DNA from: Siphonodentalium dalli
Taxonomy: Eukaryota > Mollusca > Scaphopoda > Gadilida > Siphonodentaliidae
Length of the DNA stretch: 64,000 nt
Assembly (NCBI GenBank): GCA_032622095.1
Contig: CP136065.1
Coordinates: 52,759,949-52,823,948 of the forward strand
Direction of reading: 5' to 3'
Made by a program: the position numbers and the translations under genes. Shown here piece after piece: positions 1 through 11,503 of the stretch. Below the pieces are notes generated by a model that made no database searches, was not told the origin of the DNA, and saw nothing but the letters and a program-made list of their open reading frames with translations. Each line of letters starts with the position of its first letter. The stretch's first letter is position 1.

Positions 1-244
1 TTGTTTGAAACATTCCGATTAGTGGGACCCTTCTACCAAGAAGTGTAGAAAACTGTGTTGGAGTGGGCGAGATAGATCAATGTGACGAGACGGATGCTGA
101 TCCAGATAGTGCTGAATGTGGCAAATCAGAATAAGCTCAGGTACTGTTGTTTTGATTCTTGGAAGTCATAATATGACTATTCGGCGCACCCATATACGGT
201 TACGGCCATTATGGGCGCTTAGTGGAGAATGGATTTCTAAATGC

Positions 245-1080
245 CATATCGCGATTATTGTGGGTTTTCATCCTTCCAGAAGGCGACGACCTATGTTGGA
301 ACTAATAGATGGCTTATGTACCGTTTCGTCCAATGCATACATATTGATATTATGACAAAAAGTTGAAATTAGTATGTGACAATTTCGACTTCTTTTCAAT
401 TTCTGGCCGCCAGTTTGGCAGTCATCTTGAGTGTGAGAGTTGGCCAAACTCAAATGAATACTTCATATCAATGTTCCATATGAATACTTCATATCAATGT
501 TCCATATGGGTAGAATTCGCGTAACAATAACGCCCATAGTAAGAAAGTAAAGGAATGTAAGCTTGTTTTCAAAGTTCGGACGCCATTTTGGCCGCCATCT
601 TCGATTTGGAAAACAATTTCCTTCATCAGATGCAAGGTAATTACTTCACCTCAGTATTTACAACTTAACTGTCAGCATGTGTGGAGTTTTCTCGACAATA
701 ATGCCCAATGATGTGAACATGAGGGAAATTCGGTGATTTTTCAAAATTTGTCGGCCATTGTGGGCGCCATTTTGGATTTGGGGGACTTTTATTTGGATGC
801 AATATAAGGACAGTTATTCGACTAAGTGTTCCCAACTCACAATAGTAAGCAGGTGTGGGGTTGTCGTGACAATAACTTTCACTGATGTTAAAATCAGCGA
901 TTTTCGGCGATTTTTCTATTTCTGGTGGCCATTTTGGCCGCCATCTTGGATTTGGGTAAATATTCCTCAACTCAGGTATAAGAAGAATCATAGTCCGAGT
1001 ATTTCCTGCACATATATAATCATGGCTGGAGTAATAATAGCAATAACACTCATTGATTCGAAACAGACATTGCGTTATTA
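245..1080. repeat. Degenerate tandem repeat, ~175-bp unit with a 'gccgccat' core
   Basis: About five diverged head-to-tail copies can be followed. Each ends in a core like TTTTGGCCGCCATCTTGGAT, seen near 405-430, 580-612, 750-780 and 926-955, preceded by a conserved stretch around 'gacaataacgcccatag'. Isolated further copies of the core occur at 1298-1330 and 1457-1490, and a related core lies near 29390. The short reading frames here run through the repeat and are not genes. No protein similarity recognised. Confidence 0.6.
455..506. repeat. Exact 26-bp tandem duplication
   Basis: The 26 bases at 455-480 are repeated without change at 481-506. The unit contains 'cttcatatcaatgttccata'. The perfect identity inside an otherwise diverged repeat suggests a recent slippage or repair event. 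Confidence 0.9.
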
Positions 1081-1090
1081 GCGTCGTTTT

Positions 1091-3237
1091 GGCTTTGACC
1101 GGATTATACCGGCATTTGGGAAAACGTGATATCGGACAAAAATATCCGTCAAGGAATATATATTATGGTCCCCGTGTGTTCGCCAATGACTCTTCTAGAC
1201 GATAAATGTATAAAATCGCGTCAAGGTGCCAATATTTTCCCACAGAGACAAACGAAAGGTGGTGAAAGGTGGTGAAATAGCAATTTTTCACATTTCGGCG
1301 GCCATCTTGGCCGCCATATTGGATTTTTGTGTCGGATTTTTGGCTAATTTGTAAGGATTGTATATTACCATAATGAATCGAACGGAAAACAAGACCGCAT
1401 GTGACATCATCTTTACTATAACGGCGATCAAAGAGACCTGGTGCATATACAAAAAATGGCCGCCATGATGGACGCCATCTTGTCTGGAGTCTCTGCGGCC
1501 ACTTGTTTTTCTTGTTAACAAGTGAAAAAATTTAGAGGAGACCTTAAGGAAGAAAATTAGTAGGGTGAAGTTAAGTCCTGGGGGGGGGGGGTGGGGGTGC
1601 AGAGGTCTACCAATATCTCCTGGACTATCCGTATTCTCGTCTTTTTGAAACTCAGGTTTACGTAAACCAAGGTTTATTGTCATTCAAGCCTGTGTCGGTC
1701 TGTTCATAATTCGAACCATTTGGTAACGTACAAGTTCTGGTAACAGAAACATATGTATTTTTTGGAAGCAGTTATCTTTATGTTAACCAAATAGGATTTG
1801 TGTTATATTGGTATGCCGTGTAGATGATAGATTATAATGATATATGCACAGGACACCATATAATATAATCGATAATAACGTGTGTTTTAGACAATAGTCT
1901 ACAACTGAGACCTAGTACCCCCCCCCCCCCCCCCCCCCGGTCTGAGATTTTTGTATAAACCGAGACTTGAACCTGAGACGAGAATACCAATTTCTGGTTT
2001 CGCAGTAACAACACAGATTGGTAATTTGAATGTAAAGCATGCGTGCGTATAGTTGGCTTTACAATGGAGTTTTATTTAAAATATCCATGTGTTGTTTGAA
2101 GCATAATATGATCATACGCAAGCGTAATTAACGAACCAAAGCTAAAACAATCACATATATAGGGGTTTCTGCATGTAGCGTTTAAAACAATTCTTGTCAA
2201 AATCACTATAGATTCCCACCAAATAAGATTCACATGCATACGGCTTATGTTTGGTTGGCTAATTATAAATAGTTATATATGTTGTCGAGTGTGCATGGAA
2301 CTGAAACTAACCATTATATTACTTGGCGTGCTGGGGGAGCTCTCCGCTTCAGATACTCAGGATGTTCATTTCATTCATAACATGTCATCATGTTGATTTC
2401 AACGACAGTCGACAATCAACGTCATCGTGTAACTTTCACCATTGACCGAATTCGCGTGGAACTGAATGTATCTTCTGCTTTGTTCATACGTATGTGTTTT
2501 CATTCTATTCAAGAAAATAGGATATATATGGATTATCAGATGCATGTAAGTATGCAGACTTATGATAACAATCAAATCCATATTAAATATTATCTTATTT
2601 CCTTTCGCACGGTATAGTCTCTACAGAACCATGCAGTATTGATCAACTGCTTTGCATCAGTTGGGAAATAAAGCTTTGAGATACACGTAGATCGTGTTGA
2701 GTTGCGGTGATATTAGTTTATTTAAAAAAATATTAAAACTTCCTAGGGTCCGATGATTTGATCCAGTAGAGTGCCGGGGTAGACCCGTTAGAAATTCATT
2801 ATGGACCTACGTTCCCTTATAAATAAAAACAAATCAATGATTTTATGACGTTTATATAAATAGGAGAATGTTGCACGTCGACTGATTTGGGTTGGCCTCT
2901 TGACAGCCGATTACGACATTAATACTTTAAGCCCACCGATCCACTGTGCACCATTCGCGCTCGCAAAATTCAAAACAACAGCATCGTATTAGATAACATT
3001 AGAAAACCATAGTCAGAAATGGTAACGCCACCAATATCATATTATTAGCCATAAATATAAATTATAATATAATTATACTATAAACTAGCTTCCAAATTTT
3101 ATGTGGGAAATTTGCATACTTCCATATTTCAAGTTTTCCCGTTTCTCGTGTTATACATTACATTCTTCAAACTGTCTTCTTTATTACACAAACTGATGGG
3201 CTGTTTCCCATCTGACTTCCGGCCAAAGGCGCGATAT
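1091..3237. other. No gene seen; G and C homopolymer runs
   Basis: No reading frame here resembles a known protein. A run of 12 G lies at 1580-1591, followed by T and five more G, and a 21-C run lies at 1918-1938. Such runs are prone to slippage, so their lengths are uncertain. The rest is AT-rich sequence without a recognised repeat. Confidence 0.5.
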
Positions 3238-3745
3238 GACCTTGAATTGACTATTTTGAAAGTCAAGGTCAGGTCAGGGTCATGATTTGACCCGTCCAAA
3301 ACACCCCCACCCGGAGAAAAGTACCCCTAGGTATCAAATTGTGTCGAAATCCGTCCGTTTTACCCCACATGACCTTTAATTAACAATTTTGAAGGTCAAG
3401 GTAAGGTCGCAGTCATGATTTGACCCGTCCAAAACACTCCCCCGACAAATGTACATATAGGTATCAAATTTCGTCGAAATCCATCCGTTTTACCCGATTT
3501 GACCTTTTATTGACCACATTGCAGGTCAAGGTCTCGCCGATGTCACGATTTGACCCGTTCAAAACACTCCCCGGACAAAAGTAACCCTAGGTATCAAATT
3601 TCGCCGAAATTCGTCCGTTTTACCCAAATTGGCCTTGCATTGACAGTTTTAAAGGTCAAGGTCAGGTCGGGGGTCACGATTTGACCCGTCCAAAACACTT
3701 CCCTGACACAAATACCCCTAAGTATCAATTACGTTGAAATCTATG
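3238..3745. repeat. ~130-bp tandem repeat, about 3.9 copies
   Basis: Units begin at 3238, 3371, 3501 and 3631 (spacing 133, 130, 130). Each has a 'gaccttnnattga' start, a 'ggtcaaggt' block, 'gatttgacccgtccaaaaca', and a 'gtatcaaattncg..gaaat' end. Copies are roughly 80% alike by eye. The blocks contain AGGTCA half-sites, including a tandem AGGTCAAGGTCA at 3653-3664. No coding potential is evident. Confidence 0.85.
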
Positions 3746-4210
3746 GAAAGCCGAAGAGGACATGTTAGTTGCTAATTGCTAGATATACGACGCACGACTT
3801 GTCGCGGTTTTTTAAAGGTGTTTCAAACTAGGAGAGAGAAGTATTCTGCGTTTCAAATGGTGATGAATTATAGTATTTTCTTCAAATTTTATGGCATAAA
3901 TTGTTATTAAAACCGTATATACTATAAACAAAATCAATGACTCGAAAATTAAGTGGGCCTTTAAACAAAGTCACAATTGCAGTTAGGCTCATCTCATACT
4001 CGTCTATTCAGCGATATTCTGCTGCGCAGTTTGTTATAGCCTCCAGTATTCATTGAGCGTTATAGCCCCACTGTTATAATTCGCCTTTAGCAGGCGTACT
4101 CTTGTCTCAGATTATTGAGAGGTCACACGTAATGAGATTAAATCGCATGGAAACATAGCAATTGTGTGGGCTGCTTGGCGTGAATATGTAATGAGAAATA
4201 AGGTCACACG

Positions 4211-5015
4211 TAATGACATTAAACTCAAGAAAACCCGCGAAAACAAATAAAATCACATTTAATGTTTTAAGTTATTTCCTTCATAAAAAGAATGTTCGTG
4301 ATAATGAACCCTCTCAATACTTTAGAATATAGAATTAACCTTAAAATAAAAAAAACCTTCGGAATAGAGAACCTTCGGAATAACGAACCTTCGGATTGGT
4401 GAACCTTCGGAATATAACATTCAGAGAAATTTCGGAATAGTGGACCTTCGGGATAGTGTACCTTCGGAATAGAGACATGCCCCCCAATATTCATATTATA
4501 TGCCCAGAGTTCAAAGGTATGGGCCCATAAAATTCTAAATTTGGCCCTTAAAATATTGAACCCCAAATTGGAGCCCGCACAGAACAGCACTTAAGTCAAC
4601 TGTACCTGTGTCATGTCCCAATGCAGGAGGGTCCATATATACCACAACATTCATATTATATGCCAAGAATTCAAAGGTATGGGCCCAGGTAATGACATTA
4701 AATCTCAAGAAAACCCGCGAAAACAAAACAAAATCACATTTAATGTTCTAAGTTATTTCCTCCTGTATCTGTATCGGTATGCGCGCAGGATCAGTTCGGA
4801 TGTGAGCGCACACTCCATAAAAAGAATCTTCGTGATAATGAACCCTCTCAATACTTTAGAATATAGAATTAACCTAAAAATAACAAAAACCTTCGGAATA
4901 GCGAACCTTCGGAATAGCGAACCTTCGGAATAGTGAACCTTCGAAATAGCAAATATTCAGAATAGAGAACCTTCGGAATAGTGGACCTTCGGGATAGCGA
5001 ACCTTCATAATAGAA
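4211..5015. repeat. Direct ~480-bp duplication containing an 'accttcggaata' minisatellite
   Basis: The segment from about 4211 to 4527 recurs from about 4691 to 5015. Both copies run 'aatgacattaaa', 'gaaaacccgcgaaaacaaa', 'gataatgaaccctctcaata' and then a run of ~13-16-bp units built on ACCTTCGGAATAG (about 4355-4470 and 4888-5000). The second copy carries an extra ~55 bp near 4760-4815. The bases joining the copies include a second pair of matching blocks (about 4484-4527 and 4646-4690). No protein is recognised. Confidence 0.8.
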
Positions 5016-7183
5016 ACATGTCCCCACAATTACACCGGTGACGTAAACACATGTGCTAATCTTTGTCGGACTATCGTGACTCTATCGGTACGGTTTATAC
5101 TCAAGTACGAACAAATACCTAACCATAATACATTCGCCCAGTGGATTATCGATTGTTCACTCGAACATGATAAACTGTAAAACAGCTTACACCACCTTGT
5201 GGCGTAATAATTGGTGACGTCACAAAATCAGATATAGTCTATATACTACCCAAAAGCGTCCGGCTTTGGTTCGTTAATACCTTTAGATGGATTAAGTCAG
5301 ATTTTCGTGCTATTATTCTACGCGCAATATGTTATCGATCGGTGTGGTCGACACGGATAAATAAAGATGGTAGAAGTTTTGCAATCGGAACGTAATTCGC
5401 GTTGGATGCGGGTGTCATTAGTTCCGTGTTTCTGAAATGAATTGAGGTCGGAGCTAGGTTTGAAAGCCCTAATTCATCATTTGGGAATAAATTATTGCTG
5501 GACTGGATATGAAATATAACAGCAAAAACTATCAAAATTATATTAAGACAAAACGAAAAATTGTGATACAAAATAAGTACATGTCCGATTAAATTGAAGT
5601 AAATTAAATTAAATGGGACCCCTCCCCTGCTCCAGTTTCTTAAGCATTGACATTCCAAATTTGTTTATTTGTCATAATTTGTCTTTAAAACTGGATTTGG
5701 AAAAAAATGATATGGCATTGAAAATATCTGCGATCGGGACTCAGATACAACCCACCCACTCGGACCTTGTATTCTGGATTGTTTTTTAAGACCCCCCCCC
5801 CCACTTCTGGAAAATAATTTTCAATAACTTGAACCACGGCGATAGTTAGTTAGAATCTTTCTAAATTTTCAACTTATTGAAAATTCCCAAGTCCGCGAAC
5901 TACATTGCAGCCCCACCTGTCACCCCCTCATCCCAATTAATTGAAACAGGTACCTCATTATTTCCAGTTTTTGAAAATTCCCACCTGATATCCCCTATAA
6001 TAATGCTTCGAAATGTTTTCAACTGATAACCATTTCAGTTCAAACATTTGACCAAAATTAGGAAAAGAATCGAGTTTTTTGGTACTGGTACAAAAAACCC
6101 CAAATATTTGATGTTCCAAAATCACAGAAATAAAAAAATGCATGCCATTTCCATCTGCTAAAGTTTTACCAAAGTTTGGTTGCGACAACAACCATGAGTA
6201 TTTTTTAGGAAACCCGATGTTCCAACTTTAAAACACCACGTTCACAGCATGACTTAAATATAAGACATGGACTGGACAATTTCAGCCGTTACCGTACAGT
6301 CATAATAGTCCCGAACAGGGGAGTGGCGACATGAGCGAAACATGCAGGGACGTGACTAAAGGGGTTTTGTTGGGGTCGGGGTGTTCAACTTATCATTTCT
6401 TTGCACCCCACTAAATTCACAACTCCAGAGGCAACTGAATATCTCCCCTTTAAGTTTGCAATATTCTACGTGTATATATACATGTATACCTCATTGTCAG
6501 AACCAGTTAGAAATTACGACCTAGCGCAATAACCCAGTTATGGGTGGGTGGAATGACTTGTACTGAATGTAATTTCAGTGTAATATTTTAACTCAAAGTT
6601 GAACAATATATAGTTGGTTCTTGATCTGAACAAACAATATTTTACACTATACATTGAATGGTGGTCCCGTCGGTAGAATGCTCAGTGCATTATGCCGCCA
6701 TATGCCGTCTAGCACTGACGAAGCTGGTTCTAACACCGACAAGCGCGGATTCGCGATCCACGCTATATAAGTGAGGATAACCCGATTCGTGTATCTGGGC
6801 AAGTTTGTCGGTTACTTTCCCGGGTATGGGGTTTGTACACACAGCGGAGTGATTTAACGGTGAAATTTACTCTCTGAGTAGACTTTTCCCCACACATAAA
6901 AATGATAACGTCGTGACATCCGCATAGAGGGTGAGAAATCCGCACCACCCCTGCCCCGTGATCCATGTCTAACGACGACGGCATACATATACCGCTATAC
7001 AATACCGAGATAAGCCGCTTTCACGTGCTCGGGTTTGGCGACACCAACACGACAATCTCGATCCAGCGCGCAGCACGCTTTTGTCCATAGATTGTTGTTG
7101 ATTGTCGTTGATTGTACAATAATCGGCCAATCCCAGCTTGGGACCAGGTGGTTTCGCGAGACCACTTCCTGACTTGGAACACC
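5016..7183. other. No gene seen
   Basis: AT-rich unique-looking sequence with a short C run near 5790. A weak pol III-like pair of boxes lies at about 6665-6735 (TCGGTAGAATGC and TGGTTCTAACACC), but I do not call it a SINE. Reading frames are short and unrecognised. Confidence 0.4.
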
Positions 7184-7535
7184 GTGATTAGCACAGTGTA
7201 TAAACCGTACAAACATTAAATCGGAAGTTGTTTTCGAAAAGACGAAGGAATTTTTGCGAGAATTTTTTTCTTTCTGAAGTGATCAAAGGCCGTTGTTATC
7301 TATTAAACAGAGTCTTTCGCTCAAATGGAGCCCGCTTACGATCGGCAAAGTGTATGTACAATATATACGTACGTGTATATCTGTGGTACAACCGCGTGTC
7401 CGCTTGAAACCTGGATTTTGTGGTGTTCTTGTTATATTTCTGTTCTGCATTTACGTTCTAAAAATAGAATTTTTCGTCTTTTCGAAAGCAACTTCCGATT
7501 TAATGTCTGTACGGTTTATACATTGTGATTATTAG
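7184..7535. repeat. Imperfect inverted repeat, arms ~78 bp
   Basis: The arm at 7184-7260 is the reverse complement of 7455-7535 with a few mismatches and small gaps. Shared core: 'ttaaatcggaagttg' and 'tcgaaaagacgaa'. The ~195-bp spacer shows no coding similarity. It could be a foldback MITE or a local inverted duplication; no terminal target duplication was identified. Confidence 0.65.
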
Positions 7536-7759
7536 TGTGGTCTAGACCAGAGACCAGAATTCAGCCGAAGATGTTTCAGCATTTAATACATAATATCTGC
7601 TTAGTATCCAAGCTTTCGTCCATTCGTCAGTGATGATCCAGAACACACTAATCGACAATCGGTTGAACATTGTGCGTCAAAATTGTCCGTCATAACGTTA
7701 GAGATTCACATTGACACAAGCACACTGACGCGGCAATTTAACCCTCTGTCGTTTCGTGT

Positions 7760-8124
7760 GTCGAGTCTTAGAATGGCCGTATTCTATTTTATAAGTCTTA
7801 GCTGCTTCCTACCGCTGACTCTCTCTACACCGAAACAATCGTGTCCTCAATATAATTCCAGTCCCTTTTCAATGTTGGTAAACGGGCTTACGTGTCTATG
7901 GATGCAACCTTATGTCCCGTGAGTGTTCGTCGATCCTCTCTGAGAGCTGTATCTGTCTCCCCCACATATACCGCACATTCACAATTCTTACATGAGAGTA
8001 CGTACGCCAAATTTCGCATTGTTTTACTATTAATATTATTCTTAGCAAGGAAATATGTATCCACTAATGTATTAGTGATTTGACCACAATTTACAATAGC
8101 GCACTTTTTGCAATGTATCAGCAC
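7760..8124 (-). pseudogene. Remnant of a GIY-YIG endonuclease domain, Penelope-like type
   Basis: An open stretch at 8124-7888 on the minus strand encodes a cysteine-rich segment followed by a GIY-YIG-like core. It shows CKKC at residues 5-8, an AYVLSC block at 40-45 standing for 'GIY', CKNC at 45-48 and YVGET at 53-57 for 'YIG', with an Arg at 62 where the family's conserved Arg sits. The spacing fits a GIY-YIG nuclease. After a stop near 7888 the same frame continues with similarity ('NYIEDTIVSV', later 'TEGLN') to about 7760. This Cys-rich GIY-YIG arrangement is known at the C terminus of Penelope-like retroelements; no reverse transcriptase is visible beside it. A degraded fragment, not a working gene. 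A stand-alone GIY-YIG domain is possible but less likely. Confidence 0.5.
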
Positions 8125-8908
8125 ATAATGTCACGGGGGATTGTCAATCTGCTTGTCTTTTGGTGCACCAAAATATATCGATGCTGATGTTGTCGCGAGA
8201 AGAAACAGTTATCTGTTGTTATAGTGTGTTAGTGGAACGGATCGATGGTAATCCCTGGGTGGTTTATCACCGTGTAACCTAACTTTTCAACGCAGATCCT
8301 TGGTTTGGGTGCTAACTCCTTTGAGAACAGGTTTTATTTGATCAAGAAATTAGCTATCTTGTGAATGTAGCAACTGACGACAGTAAAGTGTGATCCTCAC
8401 AAAACAGAAGCCATTCAAAATTTGCCAGTTCCACAAACTCGGAAGCATGACAAATGATTTATAGGTCTAGCAGGGTACTATCGTCGTTTAATGCTAAGTT
8501 TGACCGAAATTGTTGCTTGTCTTTCTCAATTAAAGGCACAGGCGGTGTTCGTTGCAGAAATATTCATATTTGTTCAAATCGCCATCAACAGAAGGAATAT
8601 TAAAATATATATAGTTTTGTTCATATGCCAAACATAATCAGCACGTAAATAGTATATTGTCGTCAAGACGTACGATGGTGTACATAAACAAGAGCCTGCT
8701 CGTGCATTACAGAAGTTTTGCTTCTGTTTACATAACACAGCACAATTCTATTGGTTAATCCCACACAAATGATAACAAGAGCATCGCTAGGGCGTGGCAA
8801 AATACGCCCTTTAGCCATTTCGAATTGTACTATCGCAAAATAAGATAAGACTTTGAGCTTACATTTAAAGAAAATCTGATATACCCCTAATTTCAATGGC
8901 AAAATGTG

Positions 8909-9588
8909 GTCAAATTCTAAGTCGAAAAATGGCCATAACTCATGTAAAAATAATTAGACAGAATGTATATTCAAACTTGGCGTGTAGTTTTAGCTGGGAA
9001 ATACACATACCAGCTTTGGTTCAGCTCAAATAATAAAAACTGGAGTTATCGGTCGGAAACCAAAATTTTATGAAATTGGTCAAATTTTAAGTTGAAATAG
9101 GGCCGTAACTCATGTAAAAATAATTGGACGGAACCCATATTCGAACTTGGGCTGTATCTTTAGCTGGGAAATACACATACCAACTTTGGTTCAGATCAAA
9201 TAATCCAAACTGGAGTTATCGGTCGGAAACCAAAAATATTAACAGACGGTCAAATTCTAAGTCGAAAAAGGGCCGTAACTCATGTAAAAATAATTGGACG
9301 GAACCCATATTCGAACTTGGGCTGTATCTTTAGCTGGGAAATACACATACCAACTTTGGTTCAGATCAAATAATCCAAACTGGAGTTATCGGTCGGAAAC
9401 CAAAAATGTTAACAGACGGTAAAATTCTAAGTCGAAAAAGGGCCGTAACTCATGTAAAAATAATTGGACATAACCCATATTCGAACTTGGCCTGTATCTT
9501 TAGCTGGGAAATACACATAACAACTTTGGTTCAGATCAAATAATCCAAACTGGAGTTATCGATCGGAAACCAAAAATGTTAACGGACG
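8909..9588. repeat. 170-bp tandem repeat, four copies
   Basis: Units start at 8909, 9079, 9249 and 9419, exactly 170 bp apart. The first is the most diverged and the last three are nearly identical. Each holds 'ggccgtaactcatgtaaaaa', 'gctgggaaatacacatac' and 'ctggagttatcggtcggaaa'. The array ends in the GGAC/GACA microsatellite. This general plan (a 'ggccgtaactc' repeat ending in a gacgga/gacaga tail) is, to my knowledge, common in mollusc genomes, which is one reason for the organism guess. Confidence 0.9.
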
Positions 9589-9668
9589 GACGGACGGACC
9601 GACGGACCGACGGACGGACGGACGGACAGACGGACAGACAGACGGACAGACGGACAGACGGACAGACT
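9581..9668. repeat. (GGAC)n / (GACA)n microsatellite
   Basis: Continuous 4-bp repeat switching between 'ggac' and 'ggacaga' forms, directly at the end of the 170-bp array. It is probably the 3' tail of the repeat family. Confidence 0.9.
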
Positions 9669-10032
9669 GATAACATAATGCGACCTTTTTTCAAAAAGGG
9701 CGTATAAAAACGCTCCTTATTATTTCCATATCAGGAAAACAGTAACAAATAACGCTCTTTATGTTTACCATATCCGGATCTAAACAAAAGCCAGGTTCTG
9801 TAACGTTTTTTGCTTTTGTTTACATAACAAAGGAAAAACATTTGACAATAACATACTGTTTATGCCATGTTTATGCCAAAGTCTGTCTATATTTTACTAT
9901 TATTTCTGTTTATGGCGGTTATTGGCGGAGGTGAATATTTTAACAGCATACCCACCGTCAACGCCGCCCGAATCTTTAACTAAGAAAGTCAAGTTCCACT
10001 TATCTTCAAATTGCCAGGTAGCATTTTAAAAT
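9669..10032. other. No gene; scattered 'cgctctttat' motifs
   Basis: Contains 'aacgctccttattatttcca', 'catatcagg' and 'taacgctctttatg' blocks that recur near 19670-19720 and 19890-19950, so it probably holds old copies of one dispersed repeat. A 'tttgcttttgtttacataaca' block near 9810 matches one near 8720, both in the same orientation and flanking the 170-bp array. Confidence 0.4.
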
Positions 10033-10945
10033 TTGAAGATTGGTCTGTTATCACCTCCATTGTTAGTTCTTCTAGATTGTGAAAGTCAGTTTATTTTGAA
10101 TGCTGATGCTATAGTTTGTCAGGTGTCGGAGCAGTACTGTCGCAATCTCAACATGGAGAAGAAAAAGTTTTGGCATATGCAAGTCGAGCAATTAGTCATT
10201 CACAAAGGCAATATTATACGACTAAAAGAGAGTTGTTAGCAGTTGTTATCTTTGTCAGGAACTTTCGTTCATAGTTGTATGGTAGAATGTTAGTGTGGGA
10301 ATCGTTATGTGGCTTCAGAATTTCAAAGAAGCTGATGGTCTTTTGGATAGATGGTTGGGTGTAATTGACACTAATAATTTTGAAATACAAGATCGTCCTG
10401 GCCCAAAGCATGCTAATGGTGATGCCTTATCACTGTGGTTTATACAGTCTTGTAAGAAGGTTAATTGTCCTAGTTGTCTAGGGGTCGTTGAGTTGTCTAT
10501 GGACACCGGCTGTGAAACTCCAGTGGGCGAGTCAGATCCCAGTGATTGTAAACAGTCCAAATTGGTTTTGTGTTTCCTGGTTTATACAGCTGCAGTGTCA
10601 ATGCCAGATGCAGTTGTGGGCGAATCTGTTGAGTCTGGTGCTGGGGGTTCCCATCAGGGGAATGAAAACTCTGGTGAGTGCAGCTGGTGAGTGTGAGATT
10701 TCATCAGTACAAACTCACAAAGTTCCCAGACTAGTTATAGATGGCTGGAAGATTGGTCTCATTTTTAGTTGGTTGAATTATAAGCGCGCATAAGTAAAAA
10801 AAAACTAGGTGGTTGAAATTAAGAGAAAATCATCAGAGCGGACTAATACAACGGAAACAGGGAGGTTAGATTTTGATGTAGGTCATTATTGGGCTCAGTG
10901 GAATTCATTTATTGTGGACAATATGTTAGTTGTTAGTGCTATTTT
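10033..10945 (+). pseudogene. Ty3/gypsy pol remnant (RNase H region and onward)
   Basis: Read across several frames, the plus strand resembles the pol polyprotein of a Ty3/gypsy LTR retrotransposon. A 'FILNADA' block (about 10093-10113) stands for the start of the RNase H domain. 'YASRAIS' and 'TKRELLAVV' follow in another frame (about 10175-10245). An open stretch at 10295-10690 then has 'WLQNFKEADG', 'LDRWLGV', 'FEIQDRPG' and 'HANGDALS' (about 10310-10430), the RNase H C-terminal signature. Near 10880-10925 a 'HYWAQWNSF' block fits the tether before integrase. Stops, frameshifts and missing RT and integrase show it is dead. No LTRs were found beside it. Confidence 0.75.
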
Positions 10946-11503
10946 TCGGGCATTCGTGAGTGCGCGAATTTAAAACTGAGCGAAAAATAGTACGGCTCCA
11001 AAGTTTATACCAAACCACATGGAAAATCAAAGGGCTGTATCAATGAGTTGCATACATTACTGATGTTGGACGGAATAGATAATTATATTCACTTGTGGGG
11101 CCAATTTGTGGGCATGCAATCTGAACACTATTATTCATCATATTTAAACCGTGGTAAATTATTCGATGTTGCAATGCTTGTTGGAAATAAACATTTTCCA
11201 AAATGCAGGAACACAAAAGCACGTCTCCACACCCAAACATCTAGAGTGATACCGTGGTGTCAGTCTGGTCTGAGTTAAATATGTCAACCCAACTATTTGA
11301 AATACACACAGACAACTGTTGATTTTATCTAAAGTTAGCCGCCAACACAATTGTGGTTTTACTTCTTTTGAGTTCATTTCAATGTTGGCCTTAACTATTT
11401 GAATATCAGAATGATTATTTTGAACATATACCCACCCACCTTATCAATGAAATGGTCATGCCGTTATAATCAGTAATCTACTCAATGTACATCTTTCATA
11501 CAC
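10946..11503. other. No gene seen
   Basis: May include the worn 3' part of the gypsy remnant, but I cannot align it. No repeat or RNA gene recognised. The short reading frames are unconvincing. Confidence 0.35.

Noticed and set aside
6660-6740. Possible SINE with pol III-like boxes
   Set aside because: The B-box match needs an inserted base and no second copy or tail was seen.
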